The translations under genes and the position numbers were made by a program. Shown piece by piece: positions 18,139 through 26,752 of a DNA stretch of 64,000 nucleotides. The stretch is from Kiritimatiellia bacterium (GTDB taxonomy: Bacteria; Verrucomicrobiota; Kiritimatiellia; RFP12; UBA1067): positions 1-64,000 of the forward strand of contig JAFRDO010000067.1 in assembly GCA_017403825.1 (NCBI GenBank), in the 5' to 3' direction. Each line of letters starts with the position of its first letter. The first letter of the stretch is position 1. The notes beneath the pieces were generated by a model that searched no databases, was not told the origin of the DNA, and saw only the letters and a list, made by a program, of their open reading frames with translations.

Positions 18139-19586
18139 CACTTCGCCCCCTCTCCTGCAAAGAATTTCGTGCGCGTGATAGGATGCGGCACGTTGGCAGG
18201 CCAGCCCGTACCGACCTCGCCCAGAAGAATGTCCCCCTTCCCGCCGACCGTCGGCCCCACCTCAAGCCGAATGGGCCGGTCGAGCGGATAGGTGGCAGAG
18301 AACCTCATCTCGCGCAGCGATTTCCCCTCCACATGGATGTAGAGCGCACTGGACGTGCGAATGCCGGTCAACACATATTCATGCCCCGCCTCAAGAACCA
18401 TATCCGACACCGCGCCCATATACGCCCCATCGCCGTCGCGCACACCGAACTTCGGGAGGCCATGGTCAATGAAAAGCTCAAAACCGAGCTTCGCGCCTTC
18501 GTACTCGCCCGTGAGGAAATGGCGGAAGCGCGGACTTGCCGCGGGCGTGTAGCGAACCTTGGCCCTTACGAAGAACGTGCGGTCCGTTCCAAAGTTGAAC
18601 GCCTCCGTCATCGGAACTGTCGCCGGATAGTCGGGTTTCTCCGCTCGCCAGACCAACCGCTCCGGCTCGTCGTAAAGACGTGATTCTTCATCCACAACAA
18701 CCTCGTCCGCACCCGGCAGGTCGCCTGTGCCGAACGGGCGTTCATAGAGACTCTTGCCGTCGTCATACAGAAGAAACGCGCCCGACGGATGAACGTCCGG
18801 ATTGCGTCCCTCGCAGATGCGCCTTGCGCCGCCAGTACGCGGATTCAGCACATACACGCACCAGCCTGGATCGCCCTTCGAGAACCCCGTATAGACGATA
18901 TGACGCCCGTCTGGCGTCCAGCGTGGCGCATAGGCGCTCTGGCCTTTCAGAGAAACGGTGCATATCGACCCCGGCTCTGAAAGACGCATGCAGACAATCC
19001 GCCATGTCGAGCGGAATCCAGTGTTCTGCGCCAACGCCAGCATCTTGCCGTCCGGCGAAACGACCGGCTGCCCCGCTCCCTCGTCGTTCACGTGGCTCGG
19101 CACAAGATAGGCAAGTTCGCCGCCATCCGCATCGATGGAATAGACGCCGGAGCGCGTGGCAAGAAACACCTCGGGCGAAGCGCAGCGCGTGGAAACAAAG
19201 AAAATCCTGTTGCCGTCATGCGAAAAGGACGGCATGTAGTCGCGAAAGCGGCCCGTCGTGATTTCGCGAACGCCACTGCCGTGCCGCCAGACGCGCAGAT
19301 GGTAGCCCGTGTCGCCGTCCTTCGCCGCCCAAGCCGTGTTCGTCTCGTTGCCGTAGGCATAGACAATCGCATCGCCAGACGGCGACCAGGCGGGATAGGC
19401 GGCGTTGCCCGTACCTTTCTCTACCCACGCGAAGCGGCCGGACGCCCGGTCAAGCACGCCGACGCGGCTTTTGCCTGCAACTACACGCTGCATGGCTATC
19501 TTGCCGCCATCGGGCGAATAGACACCGCACGTCCCTTCGCCCAACAGCGCCGCCGCGAACAGAACAACACAAGTCGTCATTATCAT
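18138..19586 (-). CDS. Secreted TolB-like beta-propeller with LamG-like C-terminal domain
   Basis: A 482-residue exported protein. Residues about 20-290 contain PD40/WD40-like blades with the repeated pattern xPDGxKIAxxR: YSPDGGKIAMQ, WSPSGDAIVYA, FSHDGNRIFFV, VSPDGKMLALA and WTPDGRHIVYT, the hallmark of TolB-type propellers. The remainder (about 320-470) resembles a concanavalin/LamG-like sandwich (FFVRAKVRYTP, GFELFIDHGLPKFGV, YIHVEGKSLREM). It likely binds polysaccharide or oligosaccharide; some such propellers are oligogalacturonate lyases, but no catalytic set is obvious here. The stop overlaps the next gene by one base. Confidence 0.75.
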   Translation of the reverse strand: MIMTTCVVLFAAALLGEGTCGVYSPDGGKIAMQRVVAGKSRVGVLDRASGRFAWVEKGTGNAAYPAWSPSGDAIVYAYGNETNTAWAAKDGDTGYHLRVWRHGSGVREITTGRFRDYMPSFSHDGNRIFFVSTRCASPEVFLATRSGVYSIDADGGELAYLVPSHVNDEGAGQPVVSPDGKMLALAQNTGFRSTWRIVCMRLSEPGSICTVSLKGQSAYAPRWTPDGRHIVYTGFSKGDPGWCVYVLNPRTGGARRICEGRNPDVHPSGAFLLYDDGKSLYERPFGTGDLPGADEVVVDEESRLYDEPERLVWRAEKPDYPATVPMTEAFNFGTDRTFFVRAKVRYTPAASPRFRHFLTGEYEGAKLGFELFIDHGLPKFGVRDGDGAYMGAVSDMVLEAGHEYVLTGIRTSSALYIHVEGKSLREMRFSATYPLDRPIRLEVGPTVGGKGDILLGEVGTGWPANVPHPITRTKFFAGEGAK

Positions 19587-19598
19587 TTGATCTATCCC

Positions 19599-20564
19599 TC
19601 ACATCATTGCGTCCGCAAGCTGGTCGATGGCCGCGACATAGCGGCTCTCGTACTTTGGAAGCATATAACGCCAGATCGTCGTCAGGAATCCTTTCAGGAG
19701 ATGCGGCTGCATCCGCTCTCTGCAATACTTCACGGTGTCAGCCATGTTTGTATCGGAAGAGTGGTTGCCCCCGCACGGAATCTGCTCGAATCCGGCCCAA
19801 TCAAGGTCATCGTATGTCGTAAGATAGTACGGCTTCTCCATCTTCGCAGGATCGAACTCGTTGCCGTAATACCAGTTGCTCTGCATCACGGAGCGCGGCA
19901 TCCGTCGGAGAAACTCGTCCTTGTGGGACCAGCAGTAGTCGCTGTATATCCACGCCCTCGCCCCAAGCTTCTCCACGGTCTTCACGAACCACAGGAAATC
20001 GTGCCACCACAGCTCGCCTTGGCGAATAACGCAATAGTTATGATGCCGCTGGTTGTACGCCGACTCCTCGTCATACCCAAGATGGATGAAACGCGGATGA
20101 TCGAACACCTCTGCAAGGTCTTTAAGGACATCGGCGCACACGCGGTAGTATTCGGGCGTAGATACCATTCTGTGGTATTCGCCAAGCCATACGTCGTGTC
20201 CCGTGGAAAAGTTGCAGCACGGAATGACCTCTATGCCGAGCGCCGCCAACCGCTTCACTTCGGCGTTCATCTTTTCGGGAGCCCACGCCTCCTTTATCGC
20301 CAGTTCCGGATGGCTGGGATAAGACAACGCCTCGGTGACGTCCATCAGCACCATGTTCAGCCCTCTCTTCGCCGAATGATCGATCAGACGCCGCCAAACG
20401 GCCTCGTCGCGCACCAACTTGTCCCAGTTTTTGATAAGCCACCGCTCTTCGTCATCGATTGGCGCGCGCCTGTCCTCAATGAGCTTTCCGTTCCACGTGT
20501 CGTCGGGACTTCTCCACATGTGTTGCCCAAGTGGCAGATGAACCGCCTTTATCATCCCTTTCAT
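19599..20564 (-). CDS. GH20-like TIM-barrel protein
   Basis: 321 residues with no obvious signal peptide. The segment RFIHLGYDEESAYN resembles the Asp-Glu catalytic pair region of family 20 hexosaminidases (H-x-G-x-DE). GLNMVLMDVTEALSYPSHPEL and LGIEVIPCCNFSTGHDVWLGEY look like barrel strands carrying substrate residues. There is no N-terminal GH20 accessory domain, and length is that of a bare barrel. I call it GH20-like, meaning a possible hexosaminidase or an unclassified relative. It is 12 bp upstream of the propeller gene on the same strand. Confidence 0.6.
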   Translation of the reverse strand: MKGMIKAVHLPLGQHMWRSPDDTWNGKLIEDRRAPIDDEERWLIKNWDKLVRDEAVWRRLIDHSAKRGLNMVLMDVTEALSYPSHPELAIKEAWAPEKMNAEVKRLAALGIEVIPCCNFSTGHDVWLGEYHRMVSTPEYYRVCADVLKDLAEVFDHPRFIHLGYDEESAYNQRHHNYCVIRQGELWWHDFLWFVKTVEKLGARAWIYSDYCWSHKDEFLRRMPRSVMQSNWYYGNEFDPAKMEKPYYLTTYDDLDWAGFEQIPCGGNHSSDTNMADTVKYCRERMQPHLLKGFLTTIWRYMLPKYESRYVAAIDQLADAMM

Positions 20565-20588
20565 TTCTCCGCAAGCCTCTCAGTATTC

Positions 20589-21482
20589 CTATACGCCCCA
20601 GAGGTCATCACCGTAGGCGGCAATCCACTCACGCGAGAGCTTCACGGCCGGCACATCAAGGGCGGCGGCGAACGACGGATGGAAGATAAGCCCCGTAACC
20701 GTGCGGTCCGCGAGGAACCGCCGCGCAAACGCGAGCTGCTGCTCCATCCGTGCGGCGGGAACGGGCGCACTCGCATCAAAGTCCCACATATACAGCCCCA
20801 GCAACAGGTCCTTTTCCGGCCCGATGAATTCGCGGCAGCGTTTTACCTGATCACCCATCGTCTCGATGTTGGCGCTTTTCCAGAACCACAGACTCGTTTC
20901 ATCGCAGAGGTCGAGGTCGCGCTTGTACTCCTTGCGGAACCCGTTCTGGTCGGAGTAGAGCACAACCGAAAGGCGCAAGCCGTGCGCATGAACCTCGTCC
21001 GACACCATCCGCAGGTCGAGTCCCTTCTGCCCGATGTCCGCAGGACAGAAATAGTCGTCAAGAAAACATCCCGTGAGATTCGGCATCGCCGGCTGAAGCA
21101 CATCGAACGCAAGCCGCATCTTGTCCTGTACCGTGCCCTTCGACGCATCAGCGATTCCGAACGATATGCGCTTGAGCGACTTGAACTGCTCGAAGTAGTC
21201 GCCCCACGGATAGGCTGGCTTATTGCCCCACCGTATCACGCAGTTGTTCGGAATGCCCATAATCCGACAGCCCTCTGCCTGATCCACCGCCGACCCCGGC
21301 CAAACCGCGCCCTTGGCGACAGATCGACTGCTCATGTCGGGATGATGCCCCCACATCCACAGCCTGTCGCGTATCGTCGCCCCATAGAAGGAACCGCCGA
21401 AGAGGGAACGGCACCCCGACGCCGCGCCTACGCCAGCCGCCGCAATTCCCTTGATGAACTCCCGCCTTGATTCGGATGTCAT
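20589..21482 (-). CDS. Tat-type lipoprotein with barrel-like domain, function unknown
   Basis: 297 residues from the ATG at 21482, whose ATGA overlaps the stop of the LamG protein gene. The N-terminus has a twin-arginine motif (SRREFIKG) and a lipobox ASGC near residue 22. The mature part contains DDYFCPADIG, HAHGLRLSVVLYSDQN and LLLGLYMWDFDASAPVP, which look like TIM-barrel strands. An acid cluster, FLDDYF, may be functional. No family recognised; it belongs to the coupled block of secreted glycan genes at 16-24 kb. Confidence 0.65.
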   Translation of the reverse strand: MTSESRREFIKGIAAAGVGAASGCRSLFGGSFYGATIRDRLWMWGHHPDMSSRSVAKGAVWPGSAVDQAEGCRIMGIPNNCVIRWGNKPAYPWGDYFEQFKSLKRISFGIADASKGTVQDKMRLAFDVLQPAMPNLTGCFLDDYFCPADIGQKGLDLRMVSDEVHAHGLRLSVVLYSDQNGFRKEYKRDLDLCDETSLWFWKSANIETMGDQVKRCREFIGPEKDLLLGLYMWDFDASAPVPAARMEQQLAFARRFLADRTVTGLIFHPSFAAALDVPAVKLSREWIAAYGDDLWGV

Positions 21483-23770
21483 TTGACTATAAGCGTCATT
21501 CCTAGCGGTTCGCTCGTAATCGTTGCGGACGCCGATGGCTCCCCGTCCCGAGCAACGCCATAGAAATCGTCGTACACGGCGATTGCCTGATAGGTGTGTA
21601 CATATCCATCGTCTGTTTTCGTTCCGCCACGCGCCCATTCTGCGGAAAGAACGCCGCCCGTTCCGCCCGCAATAGGCTGTCCGTCCATAAGCCACTTGTA
21701 TGAGTTCGCGCCCGGCGCGTATGCGATCAAGGTCGTCGTCCCGCCATGTGCAAGCTTCGCCGAATAGTCAGGCTTGATGTATGCCTTGAGAGAACCGTGG
21801 TCATGCCCCGCGCCGCCGAACGTGAACGACGGACCGTTGGAAATGACATCGCCCGTCACCGTGTCGTAAAGCCCCGTCACCGCGCCGCCGCCATATGGCA
21901 GAAACTCGTGCGCCAGCGAACCCGACTCGTAGATGCGGACGCTGTAGATGCGCGCCTTGGACATATTGGCGTACGATGTTGCGGCGGAGTTCCAGAAGCG
22001 GGCGAACAAAGAGAGCGGCAGATCCGCTTCTTTCCCGGCGAAATTGAGTCCGGATGAAGTGGCCAGATTTCCGTCGGTAAATGTATTCGTCGTGCTACCG
22101 GTCATAAACACAAGTTTGTCATTTGGAAGATCAATGATGGCGGTGTGCCTGTCGGTATCAATACCAGCCTTGTATTTAGTAACCTTCTGATCCCACGGCC
22201 CTACGACAAAATTGAAGTGCGTACCGCTGTTAAGAAACACAGTGGTCAACAACGAGGTCTCATAAGAAGATGTGCCGCCGCCATACGATCCGAAAACGCG
22301 GCCACTGCCGCTTGTATCTATCATTGCAAAATCCACCTCAAGCCGCGAATTGCCGTTCATCTTGTAGCCCGTGTTGAGTCCCGTCGTGCCATCGGATCCG
22401 AGATAGGCATCCTGCTCGCCTTTGATGGCACCACCGTAAGCAAGAGTACTTGTCGTATCGTCGGTGTAGCGGATGGCTTCAAGGAATGTGCCGGAAACTT
22501 TGTCAAGAAGCCCCGGAACACCGTTTGTCACATATGGCACATAGTCTTTCCTGATTACACCCTCTTCCCAAATCTTGCAGCCGTATATCTTGAGAGGCGC
22601 GTGACAGTCCTTGCCGCCATATGAAGAGCAGAGCTTCAAGGTTATACTGCTGCTTGACGCCAAAGAAGACGACTCGGCCGTCACTGTCTGATTCGTGAAA
22701 CCAGAAGTCACCACACCTGCGACGCAATTGTTGTTGTCAATGAAAAACGTACGGCGAACGTCCTTGTCATCGACTGGCTGAGGAAAAGCAGGACTGAAAA
22801 CATTGGAATTGACGAAGCCGCTAAAGGCATTTTCGTATCTCAAGCCATAATTGCTCGTATTGAGGTATTTGACGAAGTTCAAGTAGAACCTTGGGTAGCT
22901 GTCGAACAGATACGCATTCATGTTGACACCACCCTCAGTCGGAACGCAGTTTTCCGAAAGCGCACAGTCAATGGCGACAGCCGTTTTGGGAGTTACGATG
23001 TAGCCCGTGTCGAAGTAGAGATGGCCGCCCGTCTCGTTCGCCGCCGTGGAAACATAGCCATCATCGGGATATGTCTCGTAGTCGCCGCCCACCGTAAACG
23101 CCGCGACATTCTCGCCGACGATGAAGCTGCCATTGACAAAATCCTTGAAGCAGGCGACGCCGTCCGCTCTCATGCAGGGGACAAAGTTCCTGACGATTTC
23201 GCCGTTTTCGTATATCTTGACACCGTAGATGCGCGCTTTGGGAATGTTCGCAAAAGCAGTCGCGGCGGAGTTCCAGAAACGGGCAAACAGCGATAGAGGC
23301 AAATCTGCCTCCATCCCCGAGAAATTAAGACCGGACCAAGTCGCCAAGTTTCCGTCTGTAAATGCGTTCGTCGTGCTGCCGGTCATGAACACAAGCCTGT
23401 CGTTGGGAAGGTCGATGATGGCGGTGTGCCTGTCGGTATCGGTACCAAGCTTGTATTTCTGCACCTTGCTGTTCCATGGACCCACGACAAAATTGAAATG
23501 CGTGTCGCTGAGGAACAGCGTTGTCAACAACGACATTTCATAGGAAGAAGTGCCGCCGCCGTATGATCCGAAAACGCGAAGCGCACCGCCGACTTCCACC
23601 ATCTGAAAATCCACCTCCACGCGGGACGTGCCCTTCATGCGGTAGCCGGTCGAGATGCCGCTTGCGCCGGACGATTCGATGTACGGGTCTTCGCCGTATG
23701 CGGCGACTGCCGAAAGCACAGCAAAACCCACGGCAATAATTGTCATCATCGTGCTTCTGGTGTTTTTCAT
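21479..23770 (-). CDS. Secreted multi-domain LamG-like surface protein with internal duplication
   Basis: 763 residues from the ATG at 23770, preceded by AAAGGAG; upstream TTG codons are less likely starts. A signal peptide ends near residue 25. Three jelly-roll modules follow at about 28-200, 238-400 and 454-625. The first and third are almost the same sequence (VFGSYGGGTSSYE, HFNFVVGPW, DTDRHTAIIDLPND, FMTGSTTN and ADLPLSLFARFWNSAAT occur in both). A C-terminal Ig-like segment (664-763) has YKWLMDGQPIAGGTGG. It probably binds carbohydrate at the cell surface. The promoter box GTATAAT lies about 45 bases upstream of the start. Confidence 0.8.
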   Translation of the reverse strand: MKNTRSTMMTIIAVGFAVLSAVAAYGEDPYIESSGASGISTGYRMKGTSRVEVDFQMVEVGGALRVFGSYGGGTSSYEMSLLTTLFLSDTHFNFVVGPWNSKVQKYKLGTDTDRHTAIIDLPNDRLVFMTGSTTNAFTDGNLATWSGLNFSGMEADLPLSLFARFWNSAATAFANIPKARIYGVKIYENGEIVRNFVPCMRADGVACFKDFVNGSFIVGENVAAFTVGGDYETYPDDGYVSTAANETGGHLYFDTGYIVTPKTAVAIDCALSENCVPTEGGVNMNAYLFDSYPRFYLNFVKYLNTSNYGLRYENAFSGFVNSNVFSPAFPQPVDDKDVRRTFFIDNNNCVAGVVTSGFTNQTVTAESSSLASSSSITLKLCSSYGGKDCHAPLKIYGCKIWEEGVIRKDYVPYVTNGVPGLLDKVSGTFLEAIRYTDDTTSTLAYGGAIKGEQDAYLGSDGTTGLNTGYKMNGNSRLEVDFAMIDTSGSGRVFGSYGGGTSSYETSLLTTVFLNSGTHFNFVVGPWDQKVTKYKAGIDTDRHTAIIDLPNDKLVFMTGSTTNTFTDGNLATSSGLNFAGKEADLPLSLFARFWNSAATSYANMSKARIYSVRIYESGSLAHEFLPYGGGAVTGLYDTVTGDVISNGPSFTFGGAGHDHGSLKAYIKPDYSAKLAHGGTTTLIAYAPGANSYKWLMDGQPIAGGTGGVLSAEWARGGTKTDDGYVHTYQAIAVYDDFYGVARDGEPSASATITSEPLGMTLIVK
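21896..22411 (-). repeat. Intragenic duplication, second copy
   Basis: Encodes residues about 454-625 of the LamG-like protein. The protein is closely similar to the copy at 23171-23689 and DNA blocks match, such as GATGATGGCGGTGTGCCTGT. This indicates recent duplication or gene conversion. Confidence 0.8.
23171..23689 (-). repeat. Intragenic duplication, first copy
   Basis: Encodes residues about 28-200; partner of the copy at 21896-22411. Confidence 0.8.
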
Positions 23771-23840
23771 CAACAAACTCCTTTTGCATTCTTTTACATT
23801 GCGATAACTTACATATTATACACCATCCCGACGCGCCGGA

Positions 23841-23875
23841 ACGTGCAATAAAATAAATAAAAAAATATTGCACGT
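23841..23875. other. 10-bp perfect inverted repeat with A/T loop
   Basis: ACGTGCAATA and TATTGCACGT are separated by 15 bases of A and T. It lies between the AAA ATPase stop (23892) and the promoter of the LamG gene. There is no U-tract after the stem, so it is a poor intrinsic terminator. An operator or cruciform is as likely. Confidence 0.5.
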
Positions 23876-23891
23876 CGGGCGACAGACCGCT

Positions 23892-25253
23892 TTACTCACA
23901 GACCATTCTCCTCGCGGCAGGACCGAATGCGTACAGCGGGATGTCCTTGATCTCCGCACCATCATGCGCCGCCGCCAGCGAAGTCCTGAACGAAAATGGC
24001 GGGGAGAACAGTTCACGATAGACTTTGAGGCTTTTCGCCTGAGTGTTGATCCCGGCCTTGACCTCGACCGGAAACACGCCCCTTTCGCCCTGTATGACAA
24101 ACTCAACCTCCGCGCTCCCTGCGTCATTCATCCAATAACAAGGCTCAAATCCATTTACCGTCAGTTCCTGCAAGACGTACTGCTCCGCCAACGTCCCCTT
24201 GAAATTAGTGAATGCGGCATTACCCTCCAAGACAACCGATGGAGGCAGGTCGCTCATCGCGCCAAGAAGCCCCACGTCATGCGCATACAGTCGGAAGGCG
24301 GAGAAGTCGCGATATGACTTGAGCGGCAACCGCGGCGTCGACGCACGATATACCCGCCGGATCATGCCCGCATCGTCCAGCCACTGGAGTGCCGCTTCGT
24401 ACTCGCGAGCCCTAGCACCAGTCTTCAACGCCGCGTAAACGAACTTCTTGTTCTCCTTCGCCAACTGCGCTGGAATAGAATTCCACAGCAACCTGATTTT
24501 CGGAAGCATCGCAATGGGGGCGTGCTTGACAAAATCGCTGTCGTATGCGGACAGAATCTCGGCCTGCACGTCCCTGACGGCGTGAAGGCTGTTCGTGTCA
24601 ACGTATGTGTTTACAGCCTCCGGCATGCCGCCGACCAGAAGATAGCGCTTGAGAATGTCGGCCAGTTCCGCCGCGTATGGCACGGAGGCGGACGGATCCC
24701 CGCCTTCAAGAATGTCGGCAAGTCTGCTCTTTCCGATAGCCCTGACAAATTCGGGGAAATCCATCGGACATACCTCCAGAAGATTAACTTTCCCCACCGG
24801 GAAAGATCCACGAGGCTCGTTGGGGTTGTCGGCGTTCGCCTCCGAACGGCGTTCGGCAGAACGCCCAACTGCAAGGCCGAGAAGTGAACCTGCAGCGACC
24901 ACCGCCAGTTCCGGCATATCCTCATTGAAAAACTTGAGTGAGGTCAAGGCGTTAGACGATTCTTGGATTTCATCGAGAAGAAGCAATGACTTGCCGGGAA
25001 CGATTTCAACATCAAGGGCAATGCCGATTCTCTCTAGCACCGACTTCGGAGTGATGTCTCCGCTCTCCAGCTGATTACGCAGCGTCTTCATTTTCATCAA
25101 ATTGACGTAAACGGCGTTCTCTCCATACACCGTCCGTGCAAATTCGTTCAGAAGCCAAGTCTTCCCGACCTGTCTTGCGCCCATCAGCACAAGAGGCTTG
25201 CGCACCTTGCGATGGTTCCATTCCGTCATCTTCAACAATATGTTTCTTTTCAT
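23892..25253 (-). CDS. AAA+ ATPase with C-terminal DUF4143 domain
   Basis: 453 residues. The N-terminal AAA_14 domain has Walker A GARQVGKTW (about 25-33), Walker B SLLLLDEIQES and the sensor-like VVAAGSLLGLAVG. The C-terminal DUF4143 domain has FKGTLAEQYVLQEL, CYWMNDAGSAEVEFVIQ and VFPVEVKAG, the last resembling the PD-(D/E)xK nuclease-like core noted in this family. Such ATPases are abundant, patchily distributed and often multicopy in anaerobes; their role is not settled. The promoter box TATAAT is 19 bases before the ATG, and two palindromic repeats lie over the upstream promoter region. It interrupts the glycan island. Confidence 0.9.
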   Translation of the reverse strand: MKRNILLKMTEWNHRKVRKPLVLMGARQVGKTWLLNEFARTVYGENAVYVNLMKMKTLRNQLESGDITPKSVLERIGIALDVEIVPGKSLLLLDEIQESSNALTSLKFFNEDMPELAVVAAGSLLGLAVGRSAERRSEANADNPNEPRGSFPVGKVNLLEVCPMDFPEFVRAIGKSRLADILEGGDPSASVPYAAELADILKRYLLVGGMPEAVNTYVDTNSLHAVRDVQAEILSAYDSDFVKHAPIAMLPKIRLLWNSIPAQLAKENKKFVYAALKTGARAREYEAALQWLDDAGMIRRVYRASTPRLPLKSYRDFSAFRLYAHDVGLLGAMSDLPPSVVLEGNAAFTNFKGTLAEQYVLQELTVNGFEPCYWMNDAGSAEVEFVIQGERGVFPVEVKAGINTQAKSLKVYRELFSPPFSFRTSLAAAHDGAEIKDIPLYAFGPAARRMVCE

Positions 25254-25287
25254 AATTGGCCTTTTGCGTGTAATTATACCATCACAA

Positions 25288-25350
25288 CATCACAAAAGTC
25301 AATCGACTTCCGTGATTCATCATCACAAAAGTCAATCGACTTTCGTGATT
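25288..25350. repeat. Two 30-bp palindromes, 33-bp period, over the ATPase promoter
   Basis: Copies at 25288-25317 and 25321-25350 differ at one base. Each is an imperfect palindrome: ATCACAAAAGTC, then AATC, then GACTTTCGTGAT. The nearest copy begins 10 bp upstream of the TATAAT box (25278-25273, minus strand) of the DUF4143 ATPase gene, so the pair covers the -20 to -80 region. An autoregulatory operator or a mobile palindromic repeat associated with this ATPase family are the two readings. Confidence 0.75.
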
Positions 25351-25436
25351 CCGGCCCTTATACGCCCCAACGGTCGTCGGCGCAGGAGGCGATTCATTCG
25401 CGTGCCGACCAGGCACAGAATGCTCGAATACGCCCG

Positions 25437-26735
25437 CTACACCAGCATATACGGCTGCGAGAACAGCTCCTCGCCGCTGCCGTCCACCGCATACGCCTTG
25501 ACGCGCGCAAACATGTGCACGTCCTTGCGCGGACCGCCGGCGAGCGGCGGCTTTTCCATCGACCATTTGATGGAAGTGCCGTTTTCGACCTCCCGGACCG
25601 GACCCAGCGCGGTGATAACCTGAAGGCGCGCGGGCTTGTCCGTCTCAGCCTCGACCGTCGTGCCGCTGAAGGCGATTCGCTTGAACTTCAACTCGTTGAG
25701 ACCTCGCTTCGCGCCGTAGAAATTCCCCTCGCGATAAGCTTTCAGACAGGCCTGCACCGTCCGTTCCGGCGTAAGAAGAACGTTCACGCCGAAGCTGTTG
25801 TCCTTCCGGTTGATCGAATGGTCCGGCACGAAGAAGCCGAAGCACTGCCGTCCAGTGGAAAGCACCCAGTCCCAGTAGCTCTCGCTGTTGCTCCCGCCGC
25901 CTTCGATTACCTCGATTCCAAGGACGCGCGGATCGTAATCGAGTATCTCCAGCATGAAGTTGCGGTCATAAGCCGACCACTTGGGATGATTGATCGTAAC
26001 ACCGCCGCCGTCAGGGAAGATGAGCCCGTCGATCATGCGGTCGATGGCCGTCTTCCAGTGTTCGCCGGAGCCGATGGAATAGCCGCCGCGCTGGAAAGTC
26101 TGGAATCGGCGCTTTGACCACTGGTCGAACGTGCCGGAGGCGAACGCGGAGCCAGGCGCGTTCATGTGGAGGCCGCGCGCAGTGTGCCCGTCGTCTTTCT
26201 TGAATCCGTGATGCTCGGCGTTCGGCGCCTCCAGGACACCTTCAGGCAAAGGCTTGAACAGCGGCGCTCCCTCCTTGAACGGATACTCAGCCTGAAGTTC
26301 GGCAGGGAGCTCCTTGATCCATTTCCCGACGATTGCGTTCCAATCGAACGGCCCTTCCACTCTCTTGCCGTTTACCACCACCGGAAAGTCGTGATGCACC
26401 CAGTAGTAGTTCTCGGTCATCTTCGAGAGCGGCCACCACGGGGCGGACGGATAGTAGTTGGAAAGCGTGAGGAACTCGATGCGCTTCAGGATGATGTCAA
26501 GTTCCTTCTGCGTCCTGCAGTGCATGTGCGTGGTGCCCCTGATCTGAAGCGCCGTGGCCCAGTCCACATCCTTGTACGGATGCCGATTGCGCGGCGGAGC
26601 GCTCGTGCCGCTTTCGCCGGAAGGAACCGACTGGGCGCCTTGCCCCTTGATCTCGTTCGCGGTCTGGGCATCCGAGGATGCACATCCGCCCATTGCCGCC
26701 GTCGCGGCCGCTATCATGAATTCTCGTCTGTTCAT
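25437..26735 (-). CDS. Tat-type lipoprotein with PHP-like metallohydrolase domain
   Basis: 432 residues. The N-terminus MNRREFMIAAATAAMGGC is a twin-arginine lipoprotein signal (Cys18), followed by a low-complexity linker and the segment RGTTHMHCRTQKELD. The HxH there, plus later HHGFKKDDGHTARGLHM, TINHPKWSAYD and IEVIEGGGSNSESYWD, fits a PHP-type metal-dependent hydrolase or phosphoesterase barrel. The C-terminal 100 residues resemble a beta-sandwich. Role in glycan or phospho-sugar processing is inferred from location. GGAGGGATAAAAA precedes the start. Confidence 0.75.
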   Translation of the reverse strand: MNRREFMIAAATAAMGGCASSDAQTANEIKGQGAQSVPSGESGTSAPPRNRHPYKDVDWATALQIRGTTHMHCRTQKELDIILKRIEFLTLSNYYPSAPWWPLSKMTENYYWVHHDFPVVVNGKRVEGPFDWNAIVGKWIKELPAELQAEYPFKEGAPLFKPLPEGVLEAPNAEHHGFKKDDGHTARGLHMNAPGSAFASGTFDQWSKRRFQTFQRGGYSIGSGEHWKTAIDRMIDGLIFPDGGGVTINHPKWSAYDRNFMLEILDYDPRVLGIEVIEGGGSNSESYWDWVLSTGRQCFGFFVPDHSINRKDNSFGVNVLLTPERTVQACLKAYREGNFYGAKRGLNELKFKRIAFSGTTVEAETDKPARLQVITALGPVREVENGTSIKWSMEKPPLAGGPRKDVHMFARVKAYAVDGSGEELFSQPYMLV

Positions 26736-26752
26736 TTTTTATCCCTCCGTTT

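Noticed and set aside
19092-21470. 792-codon plus-strand open frame
   Set aside because: Spans three well-supported minus-strand genes; no ribosome site or recognisable domain.
25288-25350. CRISPR array
   Set aside because: Only two copies with a 3-bp gap; no spacers and no cas genes.
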